Notes: generated from the sequence alone by a model not told the origin. 64,000 nucleotides of DNA from Fagopyrum homotropicum (GCA_033239125.1 BSWB01000002.1:85680560-85744559); one strand, 5' to 3'. Counted from the first letter of the stretch, positions 45,246 through 58,253 are shown. A program made the numbers and translations.

Positions 45246-48200
45246 CAACAGACACATGGACATCAGAGAGTCCCAGAGCGTCCATCTACTCAGGGTTCTG
45301 CTCTAGGACCGAGTAGAGGAAGAGTTATAGATGTTGGCACCAGATGCCAGAGGAGCCCGAGGGCGAGCTTTTGAGTTGAGGAGTTTAGAGGATCCACATG
45401 CACCGGCTTCTACAGGTACCATTTTGCTTCATGGTTTACTTGTTAGAGTTTTGTTTGATACTGGTGCTACGCATTCATTTATTTCTGATACATGTGTTGA
45501 GTGTTTGAGTTTAGCTGTCATAGAGGGGATAACCTTTACTATAGGGTTACCTGATGGTAGTCGGGTTAGAGGTATCCGCAAGATACGTAGTGGTTCCCTT
45601 CGTTTAGGGACTCGTGATTTACTTGTTAACTTCTTAGTCATGCCATTGATGCATGAAGAAGTCATATTAGGTATGGATTGGATGCGTGGACACCGTGCGG
45701 TTTTGGATGTTGGTAGACGGACAGTTACAATATCTACCGAGGTTGGTCATATTAAGGTCTTCCGAGGTTGGGAACTTGGGAAAACATGTTCTGTTATCAG
45801 TGCCGTACGAGCAGCTAGACTGATTGCACAAGGATGTGATGCCTTCTGGTGCTATGCCATGAAGGATGGAGAGAGTCCAGCTTTGGAGGACATTCCAATG
45901 GTGTGCGAGTTTGCAGACATATTTGCTAAGTCGTCGAGCTTGCCGCCTCAGAGGAGTGTGGAATTCAACATAGAGTTAGAGCCTGGTACGAGACCCATCT
46001 CGAAGGCCCCATACCGTATGGCACCTGTCGAGATGTTGGAGCTGAAAAAGAAACTCGAGGAGTTGGCTGATAAGGGCTTTATACGCCCTAGTGTTTCACC
46101 GTGGGGTACACATGTCCTCTTCATGCGGAAGAAGGACGAATCTTTGAGATTATGCATTGATTACAAAGAGCTGAACAAGGTGACCATCAATAACAGGTAT
46201 CCATTGCCTCGTATTGATGATGTACTTGATCATCTTCAGGGAGCTACAGTTTTCTCCCGAATTGACTTACGCTCATGATATCACCAGTTGAGGGTGAGAG
46301 AGCATGATGTACACAGGACGGCATTTTGTACCCGTTATTGAAACTACGAGTTTGTAGTGATGCCATTCAGGCTGACGAATGCCCTAGTAATCTGTATGGA
46401 GTTGATGAACAATATGTTCATTGACTTTCTAGATCAGTTTGTGGTAGTCTTTATTGATGATATTCTGGTATAATCTCGTATAAGAGAGGAGCATGCCGGT
46501 TATTTGAGGATGGTTTTGCAGATTTTGAGGGATAGAGAGTTGTATGCCAAGATCTCTAAGTGCAAGTTCTGGATGTCTGAGGTTGCTTTCCTTGGACACA
46601 TCGTCTCCGTAGATGAGATTATGGTTGACCCAGCGAAGATTGAGTCTGTTGCGGCTTGGACAACACCGATGAACATTAAGGAAGTGTGTAGCTTTCTTGG
46701 CCTAGCCGGTTATTATAGACACTTCGTGGAGGGATTTTTTGTGATTGCCCGTCCACTGACGAGTCTTCTGAGGAAGACCACCAGGTTTGTGTGGACCGAC
46801 CAGTGTGCCCAGAGTTTTGAGGAGTTGAAGAGGCATTTGACTTCTGCTCCTGTCGTGGCACAACTAGAGGGTTCTGATGATTTTGTGGTCTACAATGATG
46901 CATTCAAGCTAGGCTTGAGATGTGTGTTGATGCAGAGAGGCAGAGTGATTGCTTATGCGTCTAGACAGCTGGAGACGTATGAGGAGAACTACCAGACTCA
47001 TGATTTGGAGTTGGAAGCGGTAGTTCATGCTTTGAAGATCTGGAGACATTACATGTATGGTGCTACATGTCAGATCTTCATAGACCATAAGAGTGAAGTA
47101 TATTTTCACGCAGTGGGAGTTTAATAACCGCCAGCGTCGATGGTTTGAGTTGATCAAGGACTTTGACCTTGAGATTTTGTATCATATTGGAAAGGCGAAT
47201 GTTGTAGCTGACGCCTTGAGCAGGAAGACGCCTCGAGAGAAGGCGATTGCCAAATTAATAGTTCAGCCTCAACTTCAGAGGGATCTAGCTTGGCTAGAGT
47301 TGGACATCCAATTTCTTGATGAGGATGCCCAGTTATATGCTTTAGAGGTATTACCTGGTATGTTGGATGAATTCCAGCAGAAGCAGGAGACTTGCCCGAC
47401 CTTGACGAGGATTAGAGAGAAGATGTCTCGTGGAGAGGATCCATAGTTTATAGTTGGAGCAGATGGAGTGATGAGGCGACATGATCGCATCTGTGTTTCT
47501 ACAGATGTAGAGTTGAGACAGAAGATCTTATAGGAGGCTCACTGTACACCTTACTTTGTACATCCAGGTACGAGTAAGATGTACCATGATGTGAGACGTA
47601 CATATTGGTGGGGAGGGCTGAAGCCCGATGTAGCCAAATTTGTGGCTCAGTGTGCGACTTGTCAGCAGCTCAAGATCGAGCATTGTAGACCTGGAGGTGA
47701 GCTTCATCCACTGCCAATACCGTAGTAGAAATGGGAGGACATCTCCATGTACTTTGTAACCGGATTGAGGACCAGTAGGAGCTTTGATGTTATCTGGGTG
47801 ATTGTAGATAGGTTGACGAAGACGGCACGTTTCATTCCCATCAGAGTGACATGGCCGGTGAGTAGATTGGTTGAGGAGTACACTAGACAGATAGTGAGAC
47901 TCCATGGTGTACCGAGGACGATCGTCTTTGATCGAGATGGACGGTTTACCTCGAGATTTTGGCAACAGATTCAGACTGCTTCGTGAACGAGTCTACACTT
48001 CAGGACTGCGTTTCACCCCCAAACCGATGGTCAGTCTGAGAGGACCATCCAGACCCTGGAGGAAATGTTGCGAGCTTGTGTGTTGGATTGGAGACAAGGA
48101 TGGTCTAATTACCTCCCACTCGTTGAGTTCTCATACAACAACAGCTGACATGCATCTATTGGGATGGCTCCTCATGAGGCACTGTATGGACGTAGGTGTC

Positions 48201-48810
48201 GTACACCTTTATGCTTGAATGAGCCTAGTAGTATCAGTGGGATAGCGTCAGAGCAGATTCAGGATGATATGGCTCGAGTAGCGTTGATTAGAGAGAGGAT
48301 GCTGGCTGTCAGAGTCGCCAGAAGTCATATGCAGACAAGAGGCGTTGACCTCTAGAGTTCAGGGTAGGAGTTCATGTCTGGTTGAGAGTATCTCCGGCAC
48401 GTAGCGTCATACGTTTTGACATAAAGAGGAAGTTGAGTCCCCGATATGTCGGTCCTTTTGAGATACTGGATAGAGTTGGGAGGGTAGCCTACAAATTAGC
48501 TTTGCCTCTAAGAGTGGAGGGTGTTCACCCTGTGTTCCATGTGTCTCAGTTGAGAGAGTACATACTAGATTCGAGGCACATTGTGAGTTATGATGATTTG
48601 GTGGTGGAGCTAGACCACACCTTTGCTGAGCATCCTATTGCTGTCATAGAGCGAGGTGTGAGACGCCTGGGTTCGAAGGACATTCCTATGACGAGGATAC
48701 AGTGGTCTAGACGTGGACCTGAGGAGGCTACTTGGGAGACCGAGGATAGTATCCAGAGGAACTATTCATAGTTTTATGCCGAGATAGATGCACCTAGGGT
48801 CGATGAGTAG
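45246..48810 (+). pseudogene. pol: Pol of element G, copy 2
   Basis: Protease RVLFDTGATHSFIS (near 45440), RT, RNase H, integrase and the chromodomain-like end as in copy 1. Private stops include TGA at 46276-46278 (GGA in copy 1), TAA at about 46470 (TAC in copy 1), TAG at 47444-47446 (CAG in copy 1), adjacent TAG TAG at about 47723-47728 (CAG TGG in copy 1) and TAG at 48769-48771. Shared with copy 1: TGA 46339-46341, TAG 47531-47533, the frameshift near 47092 and Asp to Tyr in SMYFVTGL. Copy 2 lacks the copy-1 stops at 28648 and 28867. Confidence 0.92.
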
Positions 48811-49150
48811 ATCTTAGTGCTATCTTGGTGAGTATGTGATTATATGCTTATGTGCGTATATGCCTTGATGTGCCTATTCCATGCTAGCTATGATATGTTT
48901 TATGATCTTATTAGATCTTGCGATGCTAGCCTGATGTATGTTATAGCTGGAGATAATTATTCCCTCCATGCTATTTGAGTATGATATATGTTTATAGCTG
49001 GAGATGGTTCTTTCCTCCATGCTATATGAGTTGATTAAGATTCAGCTGGAGATGGTTCTTTCCTCCATGCTACTTTGATGGACATAGTTTCAGTGGAGAT
49101 GCTATTCCTCCATGCGATGTATATGATTATGTTTGGCTAGAGATGTGCTT
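48811..49150 (+). repeat. Post-pol tandem repeats of G, copy 2
   Basis: Duplicate of 30635-30974: AGCTGGAGAT... units of about 48 bp, ending at H' LTR start TGATACGTGG at 49151. Confidence 0.65.
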
Positions 49151-49863
49151 TGATACGTGGATGACCCGACGTTGGCTCGATCTAGACGACGGAAGGAGGA
49201 AACGACGCAGAACGACAAGATCAAGGCAGCCGACTAGGGTTGTTCGTGTGCTGTGTGACCTGCAAACAAAGGGAACAAGGAAGACGCTAAACTGAATACG
49301 AAGGTACGGAAATTAAAGGAAAGGTAAGATGTAGATGAACCCGACACAAACGACGTGGAAACCCTTGACCTCGGGATCAAGAACCACCAAGAACGATGCA
49401 ACGAACTCAGCCCCTTACAACCCCACACAGTCGACTTTGGACATCGACAACACGAGGAGGATGCTTATGGAATCTCACGAACACCAAGAACCCGAGAGCA
49501 ATTGACACACGCGAAACAACTAAGCCAAATCTGATAACAATAACTCTTCAATTAAAACTCGCCTCTGATTGAAGATGAAGTCTAAAAACAAGTGTTTTTC
49601 ACCAAAATATAATCTGCCTAAAAAGTAATGAAAAGAGCCTTTAAATAGTTTCAGCTCTTAAACAAAAGACATAATAAAAATCTGGAAAATAAGCCCAATG
49701 GGCTACTTAAAAACACAATCACTAAGCAGGCCTTAAAAAGCCTCATTCCTCAATGAGAGGCATGGAACGGTGCTGAAGGTGTGGTGAGGAGCAGCAGCGT
49801 CATGTGCGGGGCTGGGCGAGTCCTGTGCTTTGGTGTCGTTGCTCTCTTGCTTACTTAGGAGCC
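49151..49863 (-). repeat. 3' LTR of H', copy 2, part left of E
   Basis: Duplicate of 30975-31687, interrupted after TTAGGAGCC by E. GAGCC at 49859-49863 is the left target duplication. The LTR continues at 59140-59270. Confidence 0.93.
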
Positions 49864-50719
49864 TGTTACGCTAAGATCGTGGTGCGCAAATGGGTTTTAA
49901 ATTTATAACTCGAACTAAATCCTAAACTACCTAGCGAAACCCGCAGTGTACGGGACGTATGTAGTAGGGATAGTATTCCGAGGTCGAACACAAAGACTAA
50001 GGTAAAATTGATTCGATTTGTGATTGAGTTTAGTAAAGACCTAGGTTGAAAGAAAAGAAAGAAATAAAGAAATGAAATTCTCAAATGTTTTTGGTTGGTT
50101 TTTGGTGATCAATCAAAGATCACAATTCATGCAAAGTAAACAATCAACTAAACTATGAATCAACACAAATAAACAAGCTAAACAAGATATAGATCAAAGA
50201 GAGAATATTTTTGTTAGAGGATAATGGATAATGGAGAGCTGCTCCAAGATGCTCTTCTCAGCCAATGAAGGACCACTTTTATAACAAATTTTGCATGAGC
50301 TGGCCATGAGAGTCGTGGCACAGCTGTCACAAGAATCTGGCAAAATCCACGGGTGATTCCACGGCCGTGGAGTGTCAGAGAGCCGTGATTTGCTCCAGAA
50401 ACTTCGCTTTGGATCATTAAGCTGTGATTTGGTGCATGGCTTGTGTTGGCAAGGCTCCATGAGTCCTCCTTAGCCTTTAGCTTGTGTCCTAATGAGTCCG
50501 AGGGTGTGTCATCTAGATGAACGATCCTCAAACGTATCGTTTTAGCTTCTAAACCTCCCGAAATACCTACAAAGCAACGCACAAGTCCGTGTAGACGTCT
50601 ATCTCGACAAAGTACGTGAATTGAGTGCAAACGTCGTGAACTAGTGCTAAACAATGCATGAATGAGTGAGAAATTTATCTAAATAATTACCTAAAACTAA
50701 TCAATAAATCGTGTTATCA
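49864..50719 (-). repeat. 3' LTR of element E (856 bp)
   Basis: TGTTACGCTAAG...GTGTTATCA on the plus strand. Compared with the 1828-bp LTR of F it lacks about 970 internal bp, including the TTACCCGGTAA motifs. It carries palindrome CCACGGCCGTGG at 50359-50370. Confidence 0.95.
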
Positions 50720-50757
50720 AAATACCCCATACTTAAGGTTTGCTCGTCCCCGAGCAA
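50720..50757 (-). other. Polypurine tract and adjacent hairpin of element E
   Basis: Minus strand AAGTATGGGGTATT abuts the LTR, with hairpin TTGCTCGTCCCCGAGCAA at 50740-50757, as in D. Confidence 0.75.
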
Positions 50758-52393
50758 ACTCCCAACTGTAGACTAAGAGATGACATGATTGATGTATGCA
50801 GAAAAATGGCAAAATCTTTTGGGTTTGTGCTTCTACTATTGGATCACCTTCAAAGCCATGTTTCATGGCAAAGGATAAGCAATCATGCATCAAACAAATG
50901 AAAACATGGAAAGACAATTGTACTTAACTCAAAAGTATGCATGAAATGTAAAGATGAAGAAGTCAAGAAGATCAAGAGTACATCCAATCTAAATCACTAA
51001 GTCTTACAAACATGCAAATAGGTCATAAGGTTTTGTGAAATAAAAGGGTCAAGAAATGTAGTGATTGGGTGGGGATTTCTAGGTTATGTGATACTAATCC
51101 GGGAACGGAACTAAATCCACAATCTTGTCCTCGATCAACTTCCCTCAAGTGTATATTTTCCTCTATCTTTTCTTTCTTTTCTTTTCTTTGACTTATTTTT
51201 GAGACAATGGCATTGGTGTACAAAAGCCGAAACCTTGGTGATTAGCCGTCCTCGGGCTTTTTCTTAGTTTTCGAGGTGCATCCACACCGGGCACACATAC
51301 CAAAGCTCGTTGGGACTATTGGTTTATTTGACTTTGGCAAGGCACCAACACCCGATTATGTGAAGTGTACCGAGTTACTTGTCATTTAAACTAATGCCCC
51401 CAAGCCTATATTTTTGGCTACACTTTCACAACAAATTCAGCATTTTATGCATGATATTCTTTCATTAACATCTTCACCCTACACTTGCTTTTTATACACA
51501 TCAACACACTAACATGCTCCTATTCCCGGATGGGTTAAAGGAGGTCAAATTTATCTCAATTGAGGTGCTCAAGCAATCATGATTAAGATGAGAAGTAGAG
51601 AAAGATGAATTGCCTCATTCATTCCCAGATGGTATGCAAGAACTATCATGTAATTTCGATCTTTAATACTCAATCATTTCTAGGCAAACATCATGATCAC
51701 AAATCATTCATAGAATTTCAAGAGAAGTACTTCAAGTCCACATATGCGTTCATCAATCCTAACACATGAGGCCATCCATAGCCAATTCACAAGACAAGAT
51801 TCATCATTAGGATCATATCCAAGCCTAGAAAGCACAAAAGTTTTTAAAATTTTCTGATTTTTTTGGTATTTTCGATTTAAGTATGTACAATGCAAGACAT
51901 GTGAAGATTTTAAACTATCCTAGATACTCATCATGCAAAGGATCATGCAAACCCCACCCCATACTTAGAAACACATTGTCCCCAATGTGGTATACAAGTA
52001 AAGAGAGTGAAAGAAGGTTCTCACAATGTAAAAATGGTTTGCTATGGTATTTGGGATTGCTCAATAGTGAATTGATATTTGATGATCCTATCAACCATGG
52101 TAGAGAGCTCTAAGCATCCATCAAAGCTTCGGGACCCGCGCTAGGCACCGCTAGCCGTCCAAGTTCCGCGTCCGCTCCACCCATAATTGATGAGGGGTTC
52201 ATCATCATCATTCCTATGTCAAGCAAGGCTTCCAATGCCACTAATGTTCTAGCACACACAAAGTAGACAAAACACACACAAAGATAGAAAAATCTAGAAC
52301 AAAAGCAAAACAAGAAAGGAAAAACGTTACCAATGGGTTGCCTCCCACCAAGCGCTTCTTTAAGGTCATTAGCTTGACCAAACTCGGGGGCGT
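50758..52393 (-). other. Non-coding 3' region of element E
   Basis: About 1.6 kb after pol without a convincing gene. It is similar along its length to D 19370-20815, most strongly at 51205-51390. A minus-strand frame at 52110-52313 contains MGGADAELGRLAVPSAG, also in D, after a hydrophobic start; too short to call a gene. Confidence 0.6.
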
Positions 52394-55300
52394 CTACTCA
52401 AGGTGAAGTGGGGCAATTATCTCCACCGGAGCTCCCGGGATATTCTTCTTCGACCGGTGCCCATTCACCTTAAAGTTCCCACAATGTTCCCCTCCTATCT
52501 CAATGGCTCCATGGGGAAAGATCTTATTCAACACATATGGCCCGGTCCATCTTGATTTGAGCTTTCCGGGAAAGAGCCTTAGCCTTGAGTTGAAGAGAAG
52601 GACAAGATCTCCTTCACTCAACTCCTTGGGGATGATCCTCTTGTCATGCCATCTTTTGGTTCTCTCCTTGTAAATCCGGGCATTCTCATAAGCGTCCAAT
52701 CGGATCTCCTCGAGGGCATTCAATTCAAGCAATCTCTTTTCTCCCGCCTCTTTGAGATCAAAATTTAGCCACTTAATGGCCCAATAAGCTCTATGCTCCA
52801 TCTCTACCGGAAGGTGGCAAGACTTGCCATAGACCAACTTGTAAGGAGTGGTGCCAATCGGTGTCTTGAAGGCGGTTCTATATGCCCATAAAGCATCATT
52901 GAGCCTCATAGCCCAATCTTTTCTCGTCCTAGAGACCGTCTTCTCAAGAATGGCCTTGATCTCCCGATTGGAGATCTCCACTTGGCCATTAGTTTGGGGA
53001 TGGTAAGGTATCGCCACTTTATGAGTCACCCCATACTTAGCCAAAAGCGCTCCAAAGTTCCTATTTGTGAAGTGCTTCCCTCCATCACTAATGATCACCC
53101 TTGGTGTACCAAACCTAGGGAAGATCACTCGGTTGAAGAACCGCACCACCACTTTGGCATCATTTGTAGGAGAGGCGATTGCCTCCACCCATCTTGACAC
53201 ATTGTCCACCGCCAATAGGATGTAGAGATTGCCACATGAAGAAGGGAATGGTCCCATGAAGTCCACACCCCACACATCAAATATTTCGACTTCTTGGATG
53301 TTGTTCAAGGGCATTTCATTCCTCCTTGAGATGTTTCCCGTCCTTTGGCAAGCATCACATGCCGCTACAAAACCTTGCACATCTCTAAACAAGTTAGGCC
53401 AATAGAAACCGGATTGCAATACCTTTGCACACGTTTTGTGTGAGCTAGCATGGCCTCCACATGGTAAGGAGTGACAATGCCGGATCACACTCTCCACTTC
53501 ATCTTCCGGTATGCATCTTCTAAACATTCCATCGGGCCCTCTCTTGAATAGAAGTGGTTCACTCCAATAGTAGTGTCTCACATCGTTGAAGAACTTCTTT
53601 CTTTGTGCATATGTCAATCCGGGAGGCACTTCCTCACACACTAAGTAGTTCACGATGTCGGCAAACCATGGCTCACTTCCTCTAGACACTTGGAACAAGC
53701 ATTCCTCCACCATTTGTAATTGCTCATCCCGGAATGAGTCATCAATTGGGATGTCATCTCTTTCAAGCTCTAATGGTGGGAGTCTACTAAGGTGATCCGC
53801 TACGGAGTTCTCGGATCCCTTCTTGTCCCGGATTTCCAAATCAAATTCTTGTAGAAGAAGGATCCACCGAATCAACCTAGACTTGGCATCCTTCTTGGTA
53901 AGTAGATAACGGATCGCAGCATGAACCGTATAAACTATGACCTTCGCTCCAACAAGATATGAGCGGAACTTCTCAAATGCATACACAACCGCTAGCAACT
54001 CTTTCTCGGTGGTAGCATAATTGAGTTGGGCATCATCTAGCGTTTTGCTAGCATAATAAATAGCATGAGTGCGCCCATCTTTCCTTTGCCCCAAAACAGC
54101 CCCAACGGCTACATCGCTTGCATCACACATGATCTCAAATGGTAGACTCCAATCCGGAGGTTGCATGATAGGTGCGGAGATCAAGGCGTTCTTCAACCTA
54201 CAAAAAGCCTCAAGACAATCTTTGGAAAAGACAAAATCAACATCCTTCATTAGTAGGTTAGTGAGAGGCTTAGAAATTTTAGAGAAATCTTAGATAAACC
54301 TCCGGTAAAAACCGGCATGCCCTAAGAAACTCCTTACCCCCTTCACCGAGGTAGGTGGCGGCAACTTCTCTATCGTTTCAATTTTGGCCCTATCAACCTC
54401 AATGCCACGGTTAGACACCAAGTGTCCTAACACAATGCCTTCACTTACCATGAAGTGGCATTTTTCCCAATTCAAGACAAGATTTGTCTCCTCACATCTT
54501 TGCAATACTATTGACAAGTTAGCCAAGCAATTATCAAAGGAAGAACCATAAACAGAGAAATCATCCATAAACACTTCCATGATATTTTCTACGTATTCCG
54601 AAGAGATAGCCATCATACACCTTTGGAAGGTGGCGGGTGCATTACACAACCCAAATGGCATTCTCCTATACGCAAAAGTACCCCATGGACATGTAAAGGT
54701 TGTTTTCTCTTGGTCATCGGGGTGGATAGGGATTTGGAAGAATCCACTATAGCCATCTAGATAGCAAAAATGAGAGTGTTGAGCTAACCTTTCTAGCATT
54801 TGGTCAATGAAGGGGAGAGGGAAGTGATCTTTCCTTGAGGCCATGTTCAATTTCCTATAATCAATGCACATCCTCCACCCTGTAACCGTTCTAGTCGGGA
54901 TTAGTTCATTGTTCTCATTAGTTACTACGGTCATCCCACCCTTCTTAGGAACTACATGAACGGGACTAACCCACTTACTATCCGAAATAGGGTAGATAAT
55001 TCCCGCATCTAGCAACTTAATGATTTCCTTTTTGACTACCTCTTTCATTATAGGATTCAATCTTCTTTGATGTTCAATAGAGGGTTTGTGGTTATCTTCC
55101 ATCATTATCTTATGCATGCACAAAGAAGGCTTAATGCCAACCAAATCATCAATAGTATAGCCTATGGCTTTCCTATGCAATCTTAGTTCATGCAACAACT
55201 TAGCAAGTTCATCATCACTCAAGCATGCATTCACAATTACCGGATATGTAGAATCAACACCAAGGATAGCATACTTTAAAGGATAGGGGAGGGGTTTAAG

Positions 55301-57205
55301 TTCGAGTTTAGGAGGGCCTTTGTCGAGTGTAGACGACCCAAACAAGGTTGGATGAGATGAATCCAAAGCAAATGAAGACACTCCAAGGCTCCTAGAAGCT
55401 TGATCATCATCAAGAGCTGACCCAGGGAAAATCACGGCTGGAAACACAGTTTGCTCAACTTCCACGGCCGTGGTTCTTGCCAAGCCTGCTTCTCGGAGTT
55501 GTCCAGAGAGTTTGACGGCCGTGGAATATAAATCTCGACCGTGGAACTTGCAGATGTTCAACACCTCTTCGTGGCCTTCAAATCCAACTCTTGGCTCTTC
55601 TTCTAATGCTTCCAAGGCCTTGATCTCTTCATTGCAAGCCTCCTCAACACCTTTCTCCATCATACTTAAGGTAAGAACCTTCTCCAAGGGATCTTTGATC
55701 AAGATCGAGGTCACAACTTCCCTAGATTCCTCTTGCTCGACTATGTTGAAGACATCTTCATCAAGGGTTGGCCCTTTCATCATTGTAGACAATTTGAACT
55801 TGACGTTCTCCTCTCCAATGTTGAAGGAGAGAGTCCCATTCTTGCAATCCACTAGGCATCCGGAAGTGGCTAGGAAAGGCCTTCCCAAGATGATGGGAAC
55901 CGGATAGTCCGCCGGAATGTCCAAGACTACAAAATCAATTGGCACATAGAATCCTCCTAGTTGCACCGGAATGTCCTCTAAGATCCCAACCGGATGAGTG
56001 ATAGAACGATCCGCCATATAGAGGGTCATTTTGACCGGTTTCGGCTCTCCTAGCCCAACCTTGTTGCAAAGTGCAAGCGATATGATGCTTACACTTGCCC
56101 CAAGATCACAAAGGGCCTCGTACTTCACATCTCCCACTCCAATTGGGACGAAAAAAGAACCCGGATCTCTTAGCTTGGGAGGCATCTCCTCCTTCATTGT
56201 TTGGATCAATTCCGAGGATCTCTTGGTCATTCTTATCTCCCCATACTCCTCCAACTTCCTCTTGTTAGAGAGTATCTCTTTTAAGAACTTGCCATATGCC
56301 GGCATTCCTAAAATAGCATCCATGAACGGAATGTTAATATGTAATTTGGACATTAGTTCAAGGAAATTACCAAAATGATTGTCTAAACGAGCTCTTGCTC
56401 GTGATTGTGGAAATGGTAGTGGTGGCTTGTATGGAGGCGGTGCCACATAGGTTGGCTCTACATTCTTGCTCTTGCCTCCATTTTCTTGCAACTTTCCTTC
56501 TTTTACCACTACTTGCTCTCCCTTAGCATTGTCCCTGGGCAAAGGATCCTTCATACTCAACCCACTCCTCGTTGTGATAGCCAACACTTGGCCTCTTGGG
56601 TTGTCTTCGGTTCTTCCGGGAAGCTTTCCCGGATCTCTATGGGCTTCACCCGCCTTTTGGAACACTTGTGCTTCCAAAACTTTTTGAGCTTTAGAGATTG
56701 ATGTCACGGTGCTCTCAAGACCACTCAACCTTCCAAGCAATTGCTCAAACATTATTTCGGTTCTATCCTTTGGAGGTTGAGTAAATCCGGGTGGAGGTTC
56801 TTGTGAAGCTCTTGGTGGTGGAGTTGTGCTTGTGGAAGCGGGAGGGTTCAAGGCTCCATCCGGGTTAGAGTAAGAAAATCCGGGATGGTTGTGGTTGGGC
56901 CGGTAATTGTTGAATTGCCGGTTGTTGTTGAAGTTCCTCGGGCCTTGGTAATTATTGAAGTTGCCCCTTCCCATGTAATTGACATCCTCCTCCTTGGAAG
57001 ACAAATTGGCTTGTGGAAGCACTTGAGGAGTTGCTTGGTTCTTCAAAGTTGTAGCACACAACTCCCTCAAGGACTTCAATTCATTATTGATGGCGTCAAG
57101 CTTGAAATTGCTCATGGTGACTTCACTCACCTCATAAGCTCCCGCCTTTCTCCCTTCACTCTTCCTATGGGAGTATTTCTCAATCACTAGAGCTTGCTTC
57201 TCCAC
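52394..57205 (-). pseudogene. pol: Pol of element E (Gag end, protease, RT, RNase H, integrase), one stop codon
   Basis: One frame of about 1600 codons with a single TAA just before 54290. The first part (57205-54290) has the Gag C-terminal linker (Asn/Pro-rich), retropepsin-like ALCDLGASVSII near residue 365 (DLG in place of DTG, as is usual in Athila), and RT with VPKKGGM, DGYSGFFQIPI and FMDDFSVYG near residue 880. The second part (54250-52394) has RNase H (MCDASDVAVGAVLGQR, VADHLSRL), integrase zinc region (HCHSLPCGGH, CDACQRTG), catalytic core (DFMGPFPSS, ISDGGKHFTN, YHPQTNGQVEISNREIK) and C-terminal domain. The upstream gag is in another frame. One stop and one frameshift are the only breaks I find. 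Confidence 0.93.
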
Positions 57206-58137
57206 AAACTCCCAAGTTCATCTACATGCTTCTCCATAAAAGTCCCACCGGAAAGAGATTGGAGTTTCAATTGGCTATCTTTATCAAGTCCTTTGAAGTA
57301 GATCTCCAATAGCTCAATTTTCGGTATGCTATGGTGTGGACAATCAAGGAGAAGATCTTTGAACCTCTCCCAAGACTTGAACAAGCTCTCTCTATCCTTC
57401 ATCACGAAGGCATTAATCTTCCCTCTTAACTCGGTGGTCTTGGAAGGTGGGAAGAACTTAGTCAAAAACTCGGTTGTCATCTCCTCCCAAGTACCAACTC
57501 GCCCTTGCGGAATAGATTGATACCAAGCCAAGGCTTTATCCTTGAGAGAGAAGGAAAAAGCCCTAAGCTTATGGTTGTTGCTTTCCAATCTCAGCGGTCT
57601 AAGAGTCTCCATCAAGATCTCATAATTCATCAAGTGTTGATGAGGAGACTCTCCTTCCATCCCTCCAAATTGATAATGCCGGATCATTTGTAGAACTTGA
57701 GGGCGGAGCTCATAGTTGTGGGTTGCGGGATCTCCTAAGTTCACACCCGGTCGGTGTGCTCTTTGTGCCGGATCCATATGTCTCCCTAGGGTTTGTGGCT
57801 CCTCAAATGCAATGGGAACAACCCTAACATTAGCCGCCGGCTGCGGTTGTGGTGGAGCAGGTGGAGGTTGTCGGCGATTAAGCTCTCCTTGAACAAGGGC
57901 TTGCCTAATCTCATCAATCTCCCTCCTAGTTGCCTCTTGCCTCTCATTGGCAAGTCTCCTTTCTTCCTCCAAGAGCTCATCTCTTAGCCTTATTTGCTCT
58001 ATGGCTTCATCCAATTCAGCTTGGAGGTCTCTTCCGGCCATCTCTTTCCCCTTTTTGATGCTCTTGGATCTAGATCTAAGGGTTTTCTTTGGTTTGGGAT
58101 CGAATGGAGCTAAATCCTTGCCACGAGATCTTCGCAT
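57187..58137 (-). pseudogene. gag: Gag of element E, separated from pol by a frameshift
   Basis: Start chosen at ATG 58137 (MRRSRGKDLAPFDPKPK), matching the F start; the frame is open 14 codons further upstream. A basic N-terminus is followed by a long charged helix (LDEAIEQIRLRDELLEEERR), a Pro/Gln-rich stretch, and the Gag core (HQHLMNYEILMETLRP, KDKALAWYQSIPQG, FLTKFFPPSKT, FKDLLLDCPHH). The frame ends at 57187 right after FMEKHVDELG; the continuing Gag sequence is found in the other frame from 57205. I see no slippery-site arrangement to suggest a programmed shift, so I read it as a mutation. Confidence 0.9.
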
Positions 58138-58253
58138 GCACCTAAAGAGTAAGTGATGTCCTGAAAAGCAAAGACACACACCAAAGAGAGATCAAAAGCA
58201 ACAAGAAAGATCTACACTATAAACAATCACAAATAGACTCGATCTAGACCTAG

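Larger units (their letters stand above)
42604..49150 (+). mobile_element. Element G, Tekay/Del-type chromovirus, copy 2
   Basis: Same structure as copy 1 with its own extra stops and frameshifts. Since the G body and the insertions in it are duplicated together, this is not an independent retrotransposition. Confidence 0.9.

Noticed and set aside
52110..52313. 67-codon frame with hydrophobic start after E pol considered as env-like
   Set aside because: Too short, hydrophobic part not conserved in D; only the MGGAD block is shared.
57187..57205. Programmed frameshift between gag and pol of E
   Set aside because: No clear slippery heptamer with downstream structure, and Athila elements normally have one continuous frame; a mutation is the simpler reading.
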